Assembly (NCBI GenBank): GCA_024711155.1
Contig: JANJTK010000209.1
Coordinates: 1 to 36,062, forward strand
DNA: 36,062 bases
Source: Burkholderiaceae bacterium
GTDB lineage: Bacteria; Pseudomonadota; Gammaproteobacteria; Burkholderiales; Burkholderiaceae_E
Direction: 5' to 3'
The notes under the pieces: model-generated
The model's input: the letters and a program-made list of their open reading frames with translations, nothing else
Database searches by the model: none
What the model was told of the DNA's origin: nothing
Position numbers and translations under genes: made by a program
Shown here: positions 1 to 7,673 of the stretch, piece by piece
Layout of the letters: each line of letters opens with the position of its first letter
Position numbering within the stretch: the first letter of the stretch is position 1

Positions 1-19
1 GCGTACCGCTTCTAGGACC

Positions 20-922
20 ATGGCCGCGCCGACGATCGAGCGGGACCGGATCGAAGCCTTCGCCGACGCGATCTGGCTCGAAGACGGCCTGTCGCCGAAT
101 ACGCTCGCGGCCTACCGGCGCGACCTCGCGCTGCTCGCCGACTGGCTCGCGCGCAGCCGCGGCGTCGCGCTGCACGAGGCGGACGAGGCGGACCTGCACG
201 CCTACATCGCGCACCGCCACGCCGGATCGCGCGCCACCAGCGCGAACCGGCGCCTGACGGTGTTTCGCCGCTTCTACCGCCACCTCGTGCGCGAGGGCGT
301 GCGCAGCGACGACCCGACGCTGCACATCCGTTCGGCGCGTCAGCCGCCGCGCTTCCCGAAGTCGCTGTCCGAGCGGCAGGTCGAACTGCTGCTCGCCGCG
401 CCCGAGGTCGACGACCCGCTCGGGCTGCGCGACCGCGCGATGCTCGAGACGCTCTACGCGACCGGCCTGCGCGTCTCCGAGCTGGTGTCGCTTGCGACGG
501 TGCAGGTCGGCATGAACGAGGGCGTGGTGCGCGTCACCGGCAAGGGCGGCAAGGAGCGGCTGGTGCCGCTCGGCGAGGAGGCGCGCGCGTGGATCGAGCG
601 CTGGTTGCGCGAGGGTCGCTCGCAGCTGCTCGCGGGACGCGCCGCCGACGCGCTGTTCGTCACGCGCCGCGCCGCGGCGATGACGCGGCAGTCGTTCTGG
701 GCGCTGGTCAAGCGCTATGCGATCGTGGCCGGCGTCACCGCCCCGCTGTCGCCGCACACGCTGCGCCACGCGTTCGCCACGCACCTGCTCAACCACGGCG
801 CCGACTTGCGGGTGGTGCAGATGCTGCTCGGCCACGCCGACATCTCGACCACGCAGATCTACACGCACGTCGCGCGCGAGCGCCTCAAGTCGCTGCACGC
901 GCAGCACCACCCGCGCGGCTGA
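20..922 (+). CDS. xerD: Site-specific tyrosine recombinase XerD
   Basis: XerD works with XerC at the chromosomal dif site to resolve chromosome dimers, in the cytoplasm at the septum through FtsK. The 300-residue length is normal for the family. An N-terminal SAM-like core-binding domain (about residues 8-95) precedes the catalytic domain (about 115-295). The full catalytic set is visible: R151 in TGLRVSEL, K175 in GKGGKER, H246 and R249 in HTLRH, H272 in LLGHADIS, and the nucleophile Y281 in QIYTHV. The ATG at 20 has AGGA only a few bases upstream. An in-frame TAG at 13-15 may be the end of an unidentified upstream gene. Standing next to ybaK, plsY and tsaD marks it as the core XerD rather than a phage or integron integrase. 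XerC is the only serious alternative. Confidence 0.93.
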   Translation: MAAPTIERDRIEAFADAIWLEDGLSPNTLAAYRRDLALLADWLARSRGVALHEADEADLHAYIAHRHAGSRATSANRRLTVFRRFYRHLVREGVRSDDPTLHIRSARQPPRFPKSLSERQVELLLAAPEVDDPLGLRDRAMLETLYATGLRVSELVSLATVQVGMNEGVVRVTGKGGKERLVPLGEEARAWIERWLREGRSQLLAGRAADALFVTRRAAAMTRQSFWALVKRYAIVAGVTAPLSPHTLRHAFATHLLNHGADLRVVQMLLGHADISTTQIYTHVARERLKSLHAQHHPRG

Positions 923-939
923 GCGCGTTGGAGGCGCGG

Positions 940-1821
940 TCAGGACGCCCGCAGCACCGTGCGCCCGAAGTCGCCGCGCTGGAAGTCGGCGAAGGCCTGG
1001 CGCAACTCGTCGGCGGTGTTCATCACGAACGGCCCGTGCTGTGCGATCGGCTCGCCGAGCGGTCGGCCGGCCACGAGCAGCACGCGGGTGTCGCTGCCGG
1101 CTTCGATCTCGACTCCGGGCGCACCGTCGTTGGCGAGGATCGCCATGTGCCGGTCGGGGACCTCGACGCCGGCGATGCGCGCGCTGCCGCGATACGTGTA
1201 CGCAAAGGCGTTGTGCGCCGCCGGCAGCGGCTGCGCGAAGCGCGCGCCCGCGGGCAGGTGCAGGTCGAGGATCAGCGGCTCGGTGTCGGGACGCGCGACC
1301 GCTCCGGCCACGCCGTGGCTCTCGCCGGCCAGCACGCGCACGCGGACCCCCGCGCCCGCGTACTCGGGAATCGCGCCGGCCGGGATGTCGCGGTAGGACG
1401 GTGGCGTCATCTTGCGCTGTGCCGGCAGGTTCAGCCACAGCTGGAAGCCCTCCATCAGGCCTTCTACCTGCTCGGGCAGTTCGGAGTGCACGAGCCCGCT
1501 GCCGGCCGTCATCCATTGCGCGCCGCCGGATTCGAGCAGCCCTTCGTTGCCGGCGCTGTCGTTGTGGCGCATGCGGCCGGCAATCATGTAGGTCACCGTC
1601 TCGAAGCCGCGGTGCGGGTGGTCCGGAAAGCCGCCGATGTAGTCGTCGGGGTTGTCGTTGCGGAACGCGTCGAGCATCAGGAACGGATCGAGGCGGCGCT
1701 GCAGCTCGCGGCCGAGCACGCGCGTGAGCCGCACGCCGGCGCCGTCGGAAGTCTGCACGCCGCGCACGAGCCGCTCGACGGCGCGCGAGTGGGTCACGGA
1801 TCGGGTCGAGGCGTCGTTCAT
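940..1821 (-). CDS. Pirin family protein
   Basis: A 293-residue bicupin of the pirin family. Members bind one iron. Some bacterial ones act as quercetin 2,3-dioxygenases and others affect central metabolism through protein contacts, so the reaction here cannot be stated. The N-terminal cupin has HPHRGFETVTY with metal ligands H68 and H70, then H112 and E114 in SGLVHSE, the same four-ligand pattern as human pirin (His56, His58, His101, Glu103). The C-terminal cupin (about 175-290) looks complete. It converges on xerD (17 bp between stop codons) and diverges from ybaK across 125 bp holding an inverted repeat. The start is the ATG at 1821. No strong Shine-Dalgarno is seen. Confidence 0.9.
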   Translation of the reverse strand: MNDASTRSVTHSRAVERLVRGVQTSDGAGVRLTRVLGRELQRRLDPFLMLDAFRNDNPDDYIGGFPDHPHRGFETVTYMIAGRMRHNDSAGNEGLLESGGAQWMTAGSGLVHSELPEQVEGLMEGFQLWLNLPAQRKMTPPSYRDIPAGAIPEYAGAGVRVRVLAGESHGVAGAVARPDTEPLILDLHLPAGARFAQPLPAAHNAFAYTYRGSARIAGVEVPDRHMAILANDGAPGVEIEAGSDTRVLLVAGRPLGEPIAQHGPFVMNTADELRQAFADFQRGDFGRTVLRAS

Positions 1822-1867
1822 GGCCGTCTCCAGCAGGGGTGTCGGTGAAACGACATGGGGGCGCTTG

Positions 1868-1893
1868 CCGGATTCATTGATACCCGAATCCGG
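1868..1893. promoter_or_regulatory. Inverted repeat between pirin and ybaK
   Basis: CCGGATTC (1868-1875) and GAATCCGG (1886-1893) form a perfect 8-bp dyad with a 10-bp spacer in the divergent region. A TTGATA hexamer (1877-1882) lies in the spacer. The arrangement suits an operator for a dimeric regulator, but no regulator gene is adjacent and no clear -10 was found, so the function is inferred. Confidence 0.35.
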
Positions 1894-1946
1894 AAAACAC
1901 TGTCCGGTTCATGGAACAATGGCCGCGTATTCCGACGCAGCGCGCC

Positions 1947-2432
1947 ATGGCGAAGCACGTTTCCGAAACTCCCGCGACGCAATTCCTGAAGCGCAACGGC
2001 GTCGCTTACGGCGAGCATCCGTACGATTACGTCGAGCACGGCGGCACCGCCGAGTCGGCGCGCCAGCTCGGCGTCGACGAGCACGCGGTCGTCAAGACGC
2101 TCGTGATGCAGGACGACGCGCGCAAGCCGCTGGTCGTGCTGATGCACGGCGACCGGACCGTCTCGACGCGCAACCTCGCGCGCCAGACCGGTCGCCGCAG
2201 CGTCGAGCCGTGCGCGCCCGACGTGGCGCAGCGCCACTCGGGCTATCTGGTCGGCGGCACCTCGCCGTTCGCCACCCGCAAGGCGATGCCGGTCTACGTG
2301 GAGGCCTCGGTGCTCGGGCTGCCGACGATCTGGATCAACGGCGGGCGGCGCGGTTTCCTGGTCTCGATCGAGCCGCGCGTGCTCGTCGATCTGCTGGGTG
2401 CCCAGCCGGTACACTGCGCGCTCGCCGACTGA
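1947..2432 (+). CDS. ybaK: Cys-tRNA(Pro)/Cys-tRNA(Cys) deacylase YbaK
   Basis: A trans-acting editing enzyme that hydrolyses Cys-tRNA(Pro) mischarged by prolyl-tRNA synthetase. The 161 residues from the ATG at 1947 match the usual length and begin just before the conserved ATQFLKRNGVAY segment. An in-frame ATG at 1911 would add 12 poorly conserved residues. The family's conserved lysine is visible as K50 in VVKTLVM, with the GGTSPFATRK loop further on and an IWINGGRRGFLV segment near the end. The YbaK/EbsC fold occupies the whole protein. It lies 32 bp upstream of plsY on the same strand and is probably cotranscribed. Neither start has a good Shine-Dalgarno. Confidence 0.88.
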   Translation: MAKHVSETPATQFLKRNGVAYGEHPYDYVEHGGTAESARQLGVDEHAVVKTLVMQDDARKPLVVLMHGDRTVSTRNLARQTGRRSVEPCAPDVAQRHSGYLVGGTSPFATRKAMPVYVEASVLGLPTIWINGGRRGFLVSIEPRVLVDLLGAQPVHCALAD

Positions 2433-2464
2433 GCGGGCCGGCGCGCGAACTCCGGGGAGAGGAC

Positions 2465-3079
2465 ATGAACGCGCTCTACAGCGTGGTGGCGATCGTGGCG
2501 GCCTGGCTGGTCGGATCGGTGTCGTTCGCCGTGCTCGTCAGCAAGGCGATGGGACTGGCCGATCCGCGCACCTACGGCTCGAAGAACCCGGGTGCCACCA
2601 ACGTGCTGCGAAGCGGCAACCGCACCGCGGCCGTGCTCACGCTGTTCGGCGACGCGGCCAAGGGCTTCGTGCCGGTGTTCGTGGCGAAGGCGCTCGCCGC
2701 GCGCTTCGGCTTCGGCGACGGCGCGATTGCGCTGGTCGGGCTGGCGGCCTTCGCCGGCCACCTGTTCCCCGCGTACCAGCGCCTGCGCCACGGCGGCAAG
2801 GGCGTGGCCACGGCGGCCGGCGTGCTGCTCGCGTTCAGCCCGGCGCTGGGCGGCGCCGTGCTCGTCGCGTGGCTCCTGATCGCGTTCTTCTTCCGCTACT
2901 CGTCGCTGGCCGCGCTGGTGGCGGCGGTGTGCGCGCCGCTGCTCTACCTGTTCATGTTCCGGCCGGATCCGCTCGCGGCCGCCATCGGCGTGATGAGTGC
3001 GCTGCTGATCTGGCGGCACGCCGGCAACATCCGCAACCTGCTGGCGGGCAAGGAGAGCCGCATCGGCGGCAGGAAGTAG
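2465..3079 (+). CDS. plsY: Acyl-phosphate:glycerol-3-phosphate acyltransferase PlsY
   Basis: An inner-membrane enzyme that acylates position 1 of glycerol-3-phosphate with acyl-phosphate from PlsX, the first committed step of phospholipid synthesis. The 204-residue protein has about six to seven membrane segments and the three conserved loop motifs: SKNPGATNVLR (about residues 39-49), GHLFPAYQRLRHGGKGVAT (about 98-116) and RHAGNIRNLLAGKE near the C-terminus. The ATG at 2465 is preceded by GGGGAGAGG at good spacing, which decides the start. It ends 16 bp from the end of the convergent tsaD. Confidence 0.95.
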   Translation: MNALYSVVAIVAAWLVGSVSFAVLVSKAMGLADPRTYGSKNPGATNVLRSGNRTAAVLTLFGDAAKGFVPVFVAKALAARFGFGDGAIALVGLAAFAGHLFPAYQRLRHGGKGVATAAGVLLAFSPALGGAVLVAWLLIAFFFRYSSLAALVAAVCAPLLYLFMFRPDPLAAAIGVMSALLIWRHAGNIRNLLAGKESRIGGRK

Positions 3080-3095
3080 TCCGGCGGCAGGCCTG

Positions 3096-4148
3096 TCACG
3101 CGGCCGGCAAGGCCTCCAGCGGCCAGCGCGGCCGCACGCGAAAGCCGTCGATTGCGCGCCCCGACGGCACCCCGGCCGTGCTGGTTGCCCCGGCCGCCCC
3201 GGCCGCGCCCAGGCGCAGCGCGCCGGCGAACGCGATCATCGCCCCGTTGTCCGAGCACAGCGCGAGTTCCGGGAAGTGCACCCGCGCGCCGGTGCGACGG
3301 CACGCGGCTTCGAGCCGCTCGCGCAGGCTGCGGTTCGCGCTGACGCCGCCCGCGACGACGAGCCGCGAGTAGCCGGCGGCGCCCAGCGCGCGCACCGACT
3401 TCGCGACCAGCACGTCGACGATCGCGGCTTCGACCTCGGCCGCGAGGTCGGCGCGCGCCTGCTCGTCCGGCACGCCGCGGCGCACCGCGTGCATCACCGC
3501 GGTCTTGAGGCCGCTGAAGCTGAAGTCCAGATGCGCCGCGTGCAGCAGCGGACGCGGCAGCGAGTAGCGGCCGGGCCGTCCGGAGGCGGCCAGGCGCGCG
3601 ATCGCCGGGCCGCCGGGATAGCCGAGCCCGAGCAGCTGCGCGCTCTTGTCGAAGGCCTCGCCGGCGGCGTCGTCGAGCGTGTCGCCGAGCAGCGCGTAGC
3701 GGCCGATGCCGCTGACCTCCATCAGCTGCGTGTGCCCGCCCGAGACCAGCAGTGCGACGAAGGGAAACGGCGGCGGATCGGCCGACAGCAGCGGGGAGAG
3801 CAGGTGCCCTTCGAGATGGTGGACGCCGATCCCGGGCACGCCGAGCGCGAAGGCCATCGACGCGCCGATGCCTGCGCCCACCAGCAGCGCCCCGGCCAGT
3901 CCGGGGCCTTCGGTCCAGGCCACCGCATCGATGTCACCGCGCTCGAGCCCGGCCTGCGCGAGCACCTCGCGCGCCAGCGGCAGCACGCGGCGGATGTGGT
4001 CGCGCGACGCGAGCTCGGGCACGACGCCGCCGTAGCGCTCGTGCATCGCGGTCTGCGAGTGCAGCGCCTGCGCGAGCAATCCGCGCTCGGTGCAGTACAG
4101 CGCGACGCCGGTTTCGTCGCAGGACGTTTCGATGCCGAGGACCCGCAT
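3096..4148 (-). CDS. tsaD: tRNA N6-threonylcarbamoyladenosine transferase subunit TsaD
   Basis: The catalytic subunit that moves threonylcarbamoyl from TC-AMP onto A37 of ANN-decoding tRNAs, together with TsaB and TsaE. The 350-residue protein starts [14 protein letters not shown], the canonical N-terminus, so the ATG at 4148 is chosen over an open frame running further upstream. Visible motifs are [15 protein letters not shown], the metal-binding HHLEGH pair (H111 and H115, the same numbers as in E. coli), [47 protein letters not shown] and [10 protein letters not shown]. The C-terminal tail ([14 protein letters not shown]) is low-complexity. The predicted promoter lies in a perfect palindrome shared with the divergent flavoprotein and would give an essentially leaderless mRNA. 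Confidence 0.95.
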   Translation of the reverse strand: MRVLGIETSCDETGVALYCTERGLLAQALHSQTAMHERYGGVVPELASRDHIRRVLPLAREVLAQAGLERGDIDAVAWTEGPGLAGALLVGAGIGASMAFALGVPGIGVHHLEGHLLSPLLSADPPPFPFVALLVSGGHTQLMEVSGIGRYALLGDTLDDAAGEAFDKSAQLLGLGYPGGPAIARLAASGRPGRYSLPRPLLHAAHLDFSFSGLKTAVMHAVRRGVPDEQARADLAAEVEAAIVDVLVAKSVRALGAAGYSRLVVAGGVSANRSLRERLEAACRRTGARVHFPELALCSDNGAMIAFAGALRLGAAGAAGATSTAGVPSGRAIDGFRVRPRWPLEALPAA

Positions 4149-4150
4149 CG

Positions 4151-4199
4151 GCCGAGTATCGCACGCGCGGTACGCCGGGATGCGCGTGCGATACTCGGC
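4151..4199. promoter_or_regulatory. Palindromic divergent promoter (tsaD / HI0933-type flavoprotein)
   Basis: A perfect 18-bp inverted repeat, GCCGAGTATCGCACGCGC at 4151-4168 and its reverse complement at 4182-4199, surrounds a 13-bp centre. Each arm contains an extended -10 (TGCGATACT) pointing outward: GATACT at 4190-4195 on plus and at 4160-4155 on minus. The expected start sites fall about 5 nt before the flavoprotein ATG (4207) and at the tsaD ATG (4148). The repeat is certain; promoter function is inferred. Confidence 0.6.
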
Positions 4200-4206
4200 G
4201 CCAGCA

Positions 4207-5442
4207 ATGAGCCAGCCCTTCGACGCGATCGTGATCGGCGCCGGCGCCGCCGGGCTGTTCTGCGCGTCGGTCGCCGGGCAGCGCGGGCTGCGCGTGGCGC
4301 TGCTCGACCACTCGCCGCGGCTGGCGTGGAAGGTGCAGATCTCCGGCGGCGGGCACTGCAACTTCACGAACCTCGCAGCCGACCGGCACGAGCGCTACGC
4401 GAGTGCCGATCCGCGCTTCGCTCGCACTGCGCTGCGCGCGTTTCCGCCACGCCGTTTCGTCGACCTGGTGCGCAGCCACGGCATCTCGTTCCACGAGAAG
4501 CATCGCGGGCAGTTGTTCTGCGACGGCAGCGCCGCGCTCATCGTCGACCTGCTGCGCGCGGAGTGCGAGCGCGGCGCAGTGACGTGGCTCCGGCCCTGTC
4601 GCGTCGACTCGGTGGCGCTGCGCGCCGCCGGCGCCGATGCGCGCGGAGCGCGCTTCGAAGTGCGCACCGAGGCCGGAGTGCTCGGCGCGCGCAGCCTCGT
4701 CGTCGCCACCGGCGGGCCGGCGATGCCGCAGCTCGGCGCGACCGACTTCGCCTTCCGGATCGCGCGGCAGTTCGGCCTGCGCGTCGTCGAGCCGCGTCCG
4801 GCGCTGGTGCCGCTGGTGTTCGACGCCGCGCGCTGGGCGCCGTTCGCCGGTCTCGCCGGCGTGTCGTTGCCGGTGCGCATTCGCGCGCCGCTTTCGCCCG
4901 ATTCGCCGGTGTTCGACGAGGACCTGCTGTTCACGCACCGGGGCCTGTCGGGACCGGCGGTGTTGCAGGTGTCGACCTTCTGGCGCGCAGGGGGGCAGAT
5001 CGCGATCGACCTCGCACCCGGCGCCGACCTCGCCGCGGACCTGATCGCGGCGCGCGAGGGTGCGCGCGCGCAGCTGCCGTCGCTGCTCGCCGCCCGGCTG
5101 CCGCGCCGCCTCGCGCTGCGCTGGCTCGAGCAGCCCGCGTTCGCCGGACTCGCGGACCGGCGCCTGGCCGAGATCGGCAACCGCGAGCTCGCCGCGCTCG
5201 CGGCCAGCCTGCGCGACTGGCGCGTCGAACCCTGCGGCACCGAAGGTTTCCGCAAGGCGGAAGTCAGCGCGGGCGGCGTCGACACCGGCGAACTGGACCC
5301 GCGCACGATGCAGGCGCGCGCGGTGCCGGGTCTGCATTTCGTCGGCGAGGCGGTCGACGTGACGGGCTGGCTCGGAGGCTACAACCTGCAGTGGGCCTGG
5401 TCCTCGGCCTTCGTCGCCGGCCAGGCGCTCGCGGCTGGCTGA
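4207..5442 (+). CDS. NAD(P)/FAD-dependent oxidoreductase, HI0933/BaiN family
   Basis: A 411-residue flavoprotein of the HI0933-like family. Its best studied relative, BaiN, acts on bile-acid intermediates, but most members have no known substrate. The N-terminus shows the FAD Rossmann motif [13 protein letters not shown]. It is followed by the family motif [11 protein letters not shown] (more usually GGGRCN), a second nucleotide-binding element [13 protein letters not shown], the inserted domain with [13 protein letters not shown], and the C-terminal FAD motif [24 protein letters not shown] split across the last 60 residues. The ATG at 4207 is chosen because it sits directly before the Rossmann strand and just behind the predicted promoter; the open frame extends 39 codons upstream into the palindrome and tsaD. 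It ends convergently with the GGDEF gene. A small GCTGGCT/AGCCAGC dyad spans its stop codon. Confidence 0.88.
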   Translation: MSQPFDAIVIGAGAAGLFCASVAGQRGLRVALLDHSPRLAWKVQISGGGHCNFTNLAADRHERYASADPRFARTALRAFPPRRFVDLVRSHGISFHEKHRGQLFCDGSAALIVDLLRAECERGAVTWLRPCRVDSVALRAAGADARGARFEVRTEAGVLGARSLVVATGGPAMPQLGATDFAFRIARQFGLRVVEPRPALVPLVFDAARWAPFAGLAGVSLPVRIRAPLSPDSPVFDEDLLFTHRGLSGPAVLQVSTFWRAGGQIAIDLAPGADLAADLIAAREGARAQLPSLLAARLPRRLALRWLEQPAFAGLADRRLAEIGNRELAALAASLRDWRVEPCGTEGFRKAEVSAGGVDTGELDPRTMQARAVPGLHFVGEAVDVTGWLGGYNLQWAWSSAFVAGQALAAG

Positions 5443-5503
5443 GCCAGCGCTCGTCCCGGCTGGCGCGCCTCTCGGCCGGCGCGTCCTTCAGACGATGCGC
5501 TTC

Positions 5504-6700
5504 TCAGGCCGCGTCCTCGGCGACGACGCGGTTGCGGCCCTCGGCCTTGGCGCGATAGGCGCGCCGGTCCGCTTCGTCGAGCAGGTGGCGCAGCGTCGCG
5601 CCGTGCCGGTGCACGGTCACTCCGATGCTGAGCGTCACCGGGATGCGTCCGTCCTCCAGCTGGAAGGGGGAGGCCTCCATCGTCGCGCGCAGCCGCTCGG
5701 CGACCACGAACGCCGCGGCTTCGCCGGGCACCGGCACCAGCGCGCAGAACTCGTCGCCGCCGTAGCGCACGATCAGCGAGTCCGGCCGCAGCGAGTGCCG
5801 CAGCACGTCCGCGGCGTGGCGCAGCACCTGGTCGCCGACCCCGTGGCCGTGGCGGTCGTTGACGGTCTTGAAGCGGTCGACGTCGATCATCAGCAGCGCG
5901 ATGCAGCCGGCGCCGGCCGGTCGCCCGAGCAGTCGCTCCGCCGACTCCTGCAGCGAGCGGCGAGATACCAGTCCGGTCAGGTCGTCGGTCGTGGCCATGC
6001 GGTGCAGCCGCGCGCTGAGCCGGGAGTTCGCGACGCTGAGCACCGTGACGGTGATCGCGAAGGGAATCGCGCCGTAGAGCAGCGCGAACAGCGTGCGCAC
6101 GCTCCCCGCCGGCGTCGTCCCGTCGAGCCGCACCGATCCCCCATCCAGCAGGAACACGACCATCCTGAGCGCGACGATCGCGACGTTGAGAACGAGCAGC
6201 CCGTGCATCAGCCGCACGGAGCGCAGCTGCCGGAACCACGGCGTGCGGCGCGCTTCGGCGGCGGCGAGCCCCATGAAGGCGGCCACGAACGATCCGGTGA
6301 CGACGACCGCGGCGATGGCCTGCAGGCGCTGCGGCGACCCCAGCGCGACGACCGTCGCTGCGAAGCCCGCGAACGCGAAGCCTCCCACCGAAATGCGGGG
6401 GGCGCGGTCGAACAGGCGCTGCGTCCCGATCCACGTGAGCACCGCGGCGGCGCCCAGGCTGAGATAGCCCGCCTGCGGCGCCCAGGGGGCAGCGAAGACG
6501 TCGCGCGCGAAGAAGGAGAGGAACCCGAGTCCGACCGCCAGCGTGGCCGCGGCGAAGGTCGCGACCGCGAGCGCCGCTGCGGGCTCGCGCTGGTCGCGCC
6601 CGAGCCAGAACAGGATGGCTGCGCCGAGCAGGCTGCCGCCGCCGGTCAGCAGGGACAGGGTGGGGATGTGAAGGGTTTCGGCCAGCATGGAGGCCGTCAT
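5504..6700 (-). CDS. Membrane-bound diguanylate cyclase (GGDEF)
   Basis: About 398 residues. Seven hydrophobic segments fill residues 10-225 and may form a MHYT/MASE-like sensory module whose exact type I cannot name. A GGDEF domain occupies about 235-395. The active-site loop is RYGGDEF (GGDEF at 314-318), preceded by MATTDDLTGL and IDVDRFKTVNDRHGHGVGD, so cyclic-di-GMP synthesis is likely. At the inhibitory-site position it reads RPDS rather than RxxD, suggesting weak or no product inhibition. There is no EAL domain. Starts at 6700 (chosen) and 6688 are both possible and neither has a Shine-Dalgarno. The open frame continues upstream into rpsU, which is not credible. It is transcribed away from rpsU and sits between tsaD and rpsU. 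Confidence 0.86.
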   Translation of the reverse strand: MTASMLAETLHIPTLSLLTGGGSLLGAAILFWLGRDQREPAAALAVATFAAATLAVGLGFLSFFARDVFAAPWAPQAGYLSLGAAAVLTWIGTQRLFDRAPRISVGGFAFAGFAATVVALGSPQRLQAIAAVVVTGSFVAAFMGLAAAEARRTPWFRQLRSVRLMHGLLVLNVAIVALRMVVFLLDGGSVRLDGTTPAGSVRTLFALLYGAIPFAITVTVLSVANSRLSARLHRMATTDDLTGLVSRRSLQESAERLLGRPAGAGCIALLMIDVDRFKTVNDRHGHGVGDQVLRHAADVLRHSLRPDSLIVRYGGDEFCALVPVPGEAAAFVVAERLRATMEASPFQLEDGRIPVTLSIGVTVHRHGATLRHLLDEADRRAYRAKAEGRNRVVAEDAA

Positions 6701-6785
6701 TGTCGGCGCACGGGGCGCGCGCCGCCTGCCCCCGCCGATGGGTGGCGCGTACGGACGGCTCCCCGGTCCGCGGCGCACACCCCAC

Positions 6786-6814
6786 TTGGCGGAACCCGGG
6801 AATGTCGATATACT
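6786..6814 (+). promoter_or_regulatory. Sigma-70 promoter of the rpsU-yqeY-dnaG-rpoD operon
   Basis: TTGGCG (6786-6791), a 17-bp spacer and TATACT (6809-6814) give a near-consensus housekeeping promoter ending 31 bp before the rpsU start. The leader then holds a very strong Shine-Dalgarno, AAAGGGGGTGAT, before the ATG at 6846. Confidence 0.7.
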
Positions 6815-6845
6815 CGCCGGTTCCATTGAAAGGGGGTGATTCTCA

Positions 6846-7058
6846 ATGCCGACCGTCCGCCTCAAGGAGAACGAGCCGTTCGACGTCGCGCTGCGCCGCT
6901 TCAAGCGCACGATCGAGAAAGCCGGGATCATTACCGAGCTTCGCGCGCGCGAGTTCTACGAGAAGCCGACCGCCGAGCGCAAGCGCAAGAAGGCGGCCGC
7001 GGTCAAGCGTCACTACAAGCGTCTGCGCAGCCAGATGCTGCCGAAGAAGATGTACTGA
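6846..7058 (+). CDS. rpsU: 30S ribosomal protein bS21
   Basis: A 70-residue basic ribosomal protein near the 3' end of 16S rRNA, needed for efficient initiation on natural messages. It begins [20 protein letters not shown] and has the [19 protein letters not shown] core and a basic C-terminus ending in KKMY, typical of bS21 in length and sequence. It is the first gene of the macromolecular-synthesis operon. A strong promoter and Shine-Dalgarno lie upstream and a terminator-like hairpin lies downstream, as expected for a gene expressed well above dnaG. Confidence 0.97.
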   Translation: MPTVRLKENEPFDVALRRFKRTIEKAGIITELRAREFYEKPTAERKRKKAAAVKRHYKRLRSQMLPKKMY

Positions 7059-7107
7059 CGCGAGTCCGGCACACCCGGCGTCCCTGGGCATTCCCGGGCG
7101 CCACCCC

Positions 7108-7153
7108 CGAAGGCCTGCCACGGAATCCACCGCGGCGGGCCTTCGTTCATTTT
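7108..7153 (+). terminator. Terminator-like hairpin after rpsU
   Basis: CGAAGGCCTGCC (7108-7119) pairs with GGCGGGCCTTCG (7134-7145) with a single G-U, around a 14-nt loop, followed by the T-rich TTCATTTT (7146-7153). A partial terminator here would match the known E. coli arrangement, where termination after rpsU lowers dnaG and rpoD expression. Confidence 0.65.
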
Positions 7154-7166
7154 CGAGGCCAGCTCC

Positions 7167-7613
7167 ATGAACCTGAAGGAACGCATCGGCGAGGACATGA
7201 AGGCGGCGCTGCGCGCGCGCGAGGCCGAGCGCCTGTCCGCCATCCGGATGCTGCTCGCGGCGATCAAGCAGAAGGAAGTCGACGAACGCATCGTTGCCGA
7301 CGACGCGCAGGTCGTCGCCATCGTCGACCGCATGATCCGCCAGCGCCGCGACTCGATCGAGCAGTTCGGCAAGGCCGGGCGCCAGGACCTGGTCGAGCGC
7401 GAGGCGCGTGAAATCGAGGTCCTGTCGGCGTACCTGCCGCAGCAGGCGAGCGAAGCGGAGGTCGCCGCCGAGATCGACGCGGCGATCGCCGCGGTCGGAG
7501 CGGCCGGCCCGCAGCAGATGGGCAAGGTAATGGGCCTGCTCAAGCCGAAGCTCGCCGGCCGCACCGACCTGGCCGCCGTGTCGGCGCAGGTCAAGGCGCG
7601 CCTGGGCAGCTGA
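7167..7613 (+). CDS. yqeY: GatB/YqeY domain-containing protein
   Basis: A 148-residue all-helical YqeY protein. The family resembles the tRNA-binding tail of the GatB amidotransferase subunit, but its role on its own is not settled. Characteristic stretches are LKERIGEDMKAALRA at the start, RLSAIRMLLAAIKQKEVD, RQRRDSIEQF, EIEVLSAYLPQQ and QQMGKVMGLLKPKL near the end. It sits between rpsU and dnaG, as in many beta- and alphaproteobacteria. The first bases of the gene lie just beyond the T-rich end of the rpsU hairpin, so its expression depends on read-through or an unseen promoter. Confidence 0.93.
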   Translation: MNLKERIGEDMKAALRAREAERLSAIRMLLAAIKQKEVDERIVADDAQVVAIVDRMIRQRRDSIEQFGKAGRQDLVEREAREIEVLSAYLPQQASEAEVAAEIDAAIAAVGAAGPQQMGKVMGLLKPKLAGRTDLAAVSAQVKARLGS

Positions 7614-7673
7614 GGTCGCGCCCGGACCGCCGAGGGCGCGCCCGGGCGACTGGCCGCACGCTAAACTGACCCG

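Noticed and set aside
20-922. XerD as a sign of an integrative element or integron at the left edge
   Set aside because: Length, motifs and position next to plsY and tsaD fit the chromosomal dif recombinase. No attachment repeats or cargo genes surround it.
589-1848. Long open frames in alternative frames opposite or alongside xerD and the pirin
   Set aside because: They are Arg/Ala/Pro-rich frame shadows of recognised genes, with no family features.
1911-1946. A longer ybaK start at 1911
   Set aside because: The 12 extra residues do not resemble the family, and the 161-residue form from 1947 has the usual length.
4090-4206. A longer start for the flavoprotein, upstream of 4207
   Set aside because: It would run through the palindrome and into tsaD, and the added residues precede the FAD motif without family similarity.
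5434-5448. GCTGGCT-G-AGCCAGC across the flavoprotein stop codon as a terminator
   Set aside because: The dyad is perfect but has a one-base centre, and no T-run follows on either strand.
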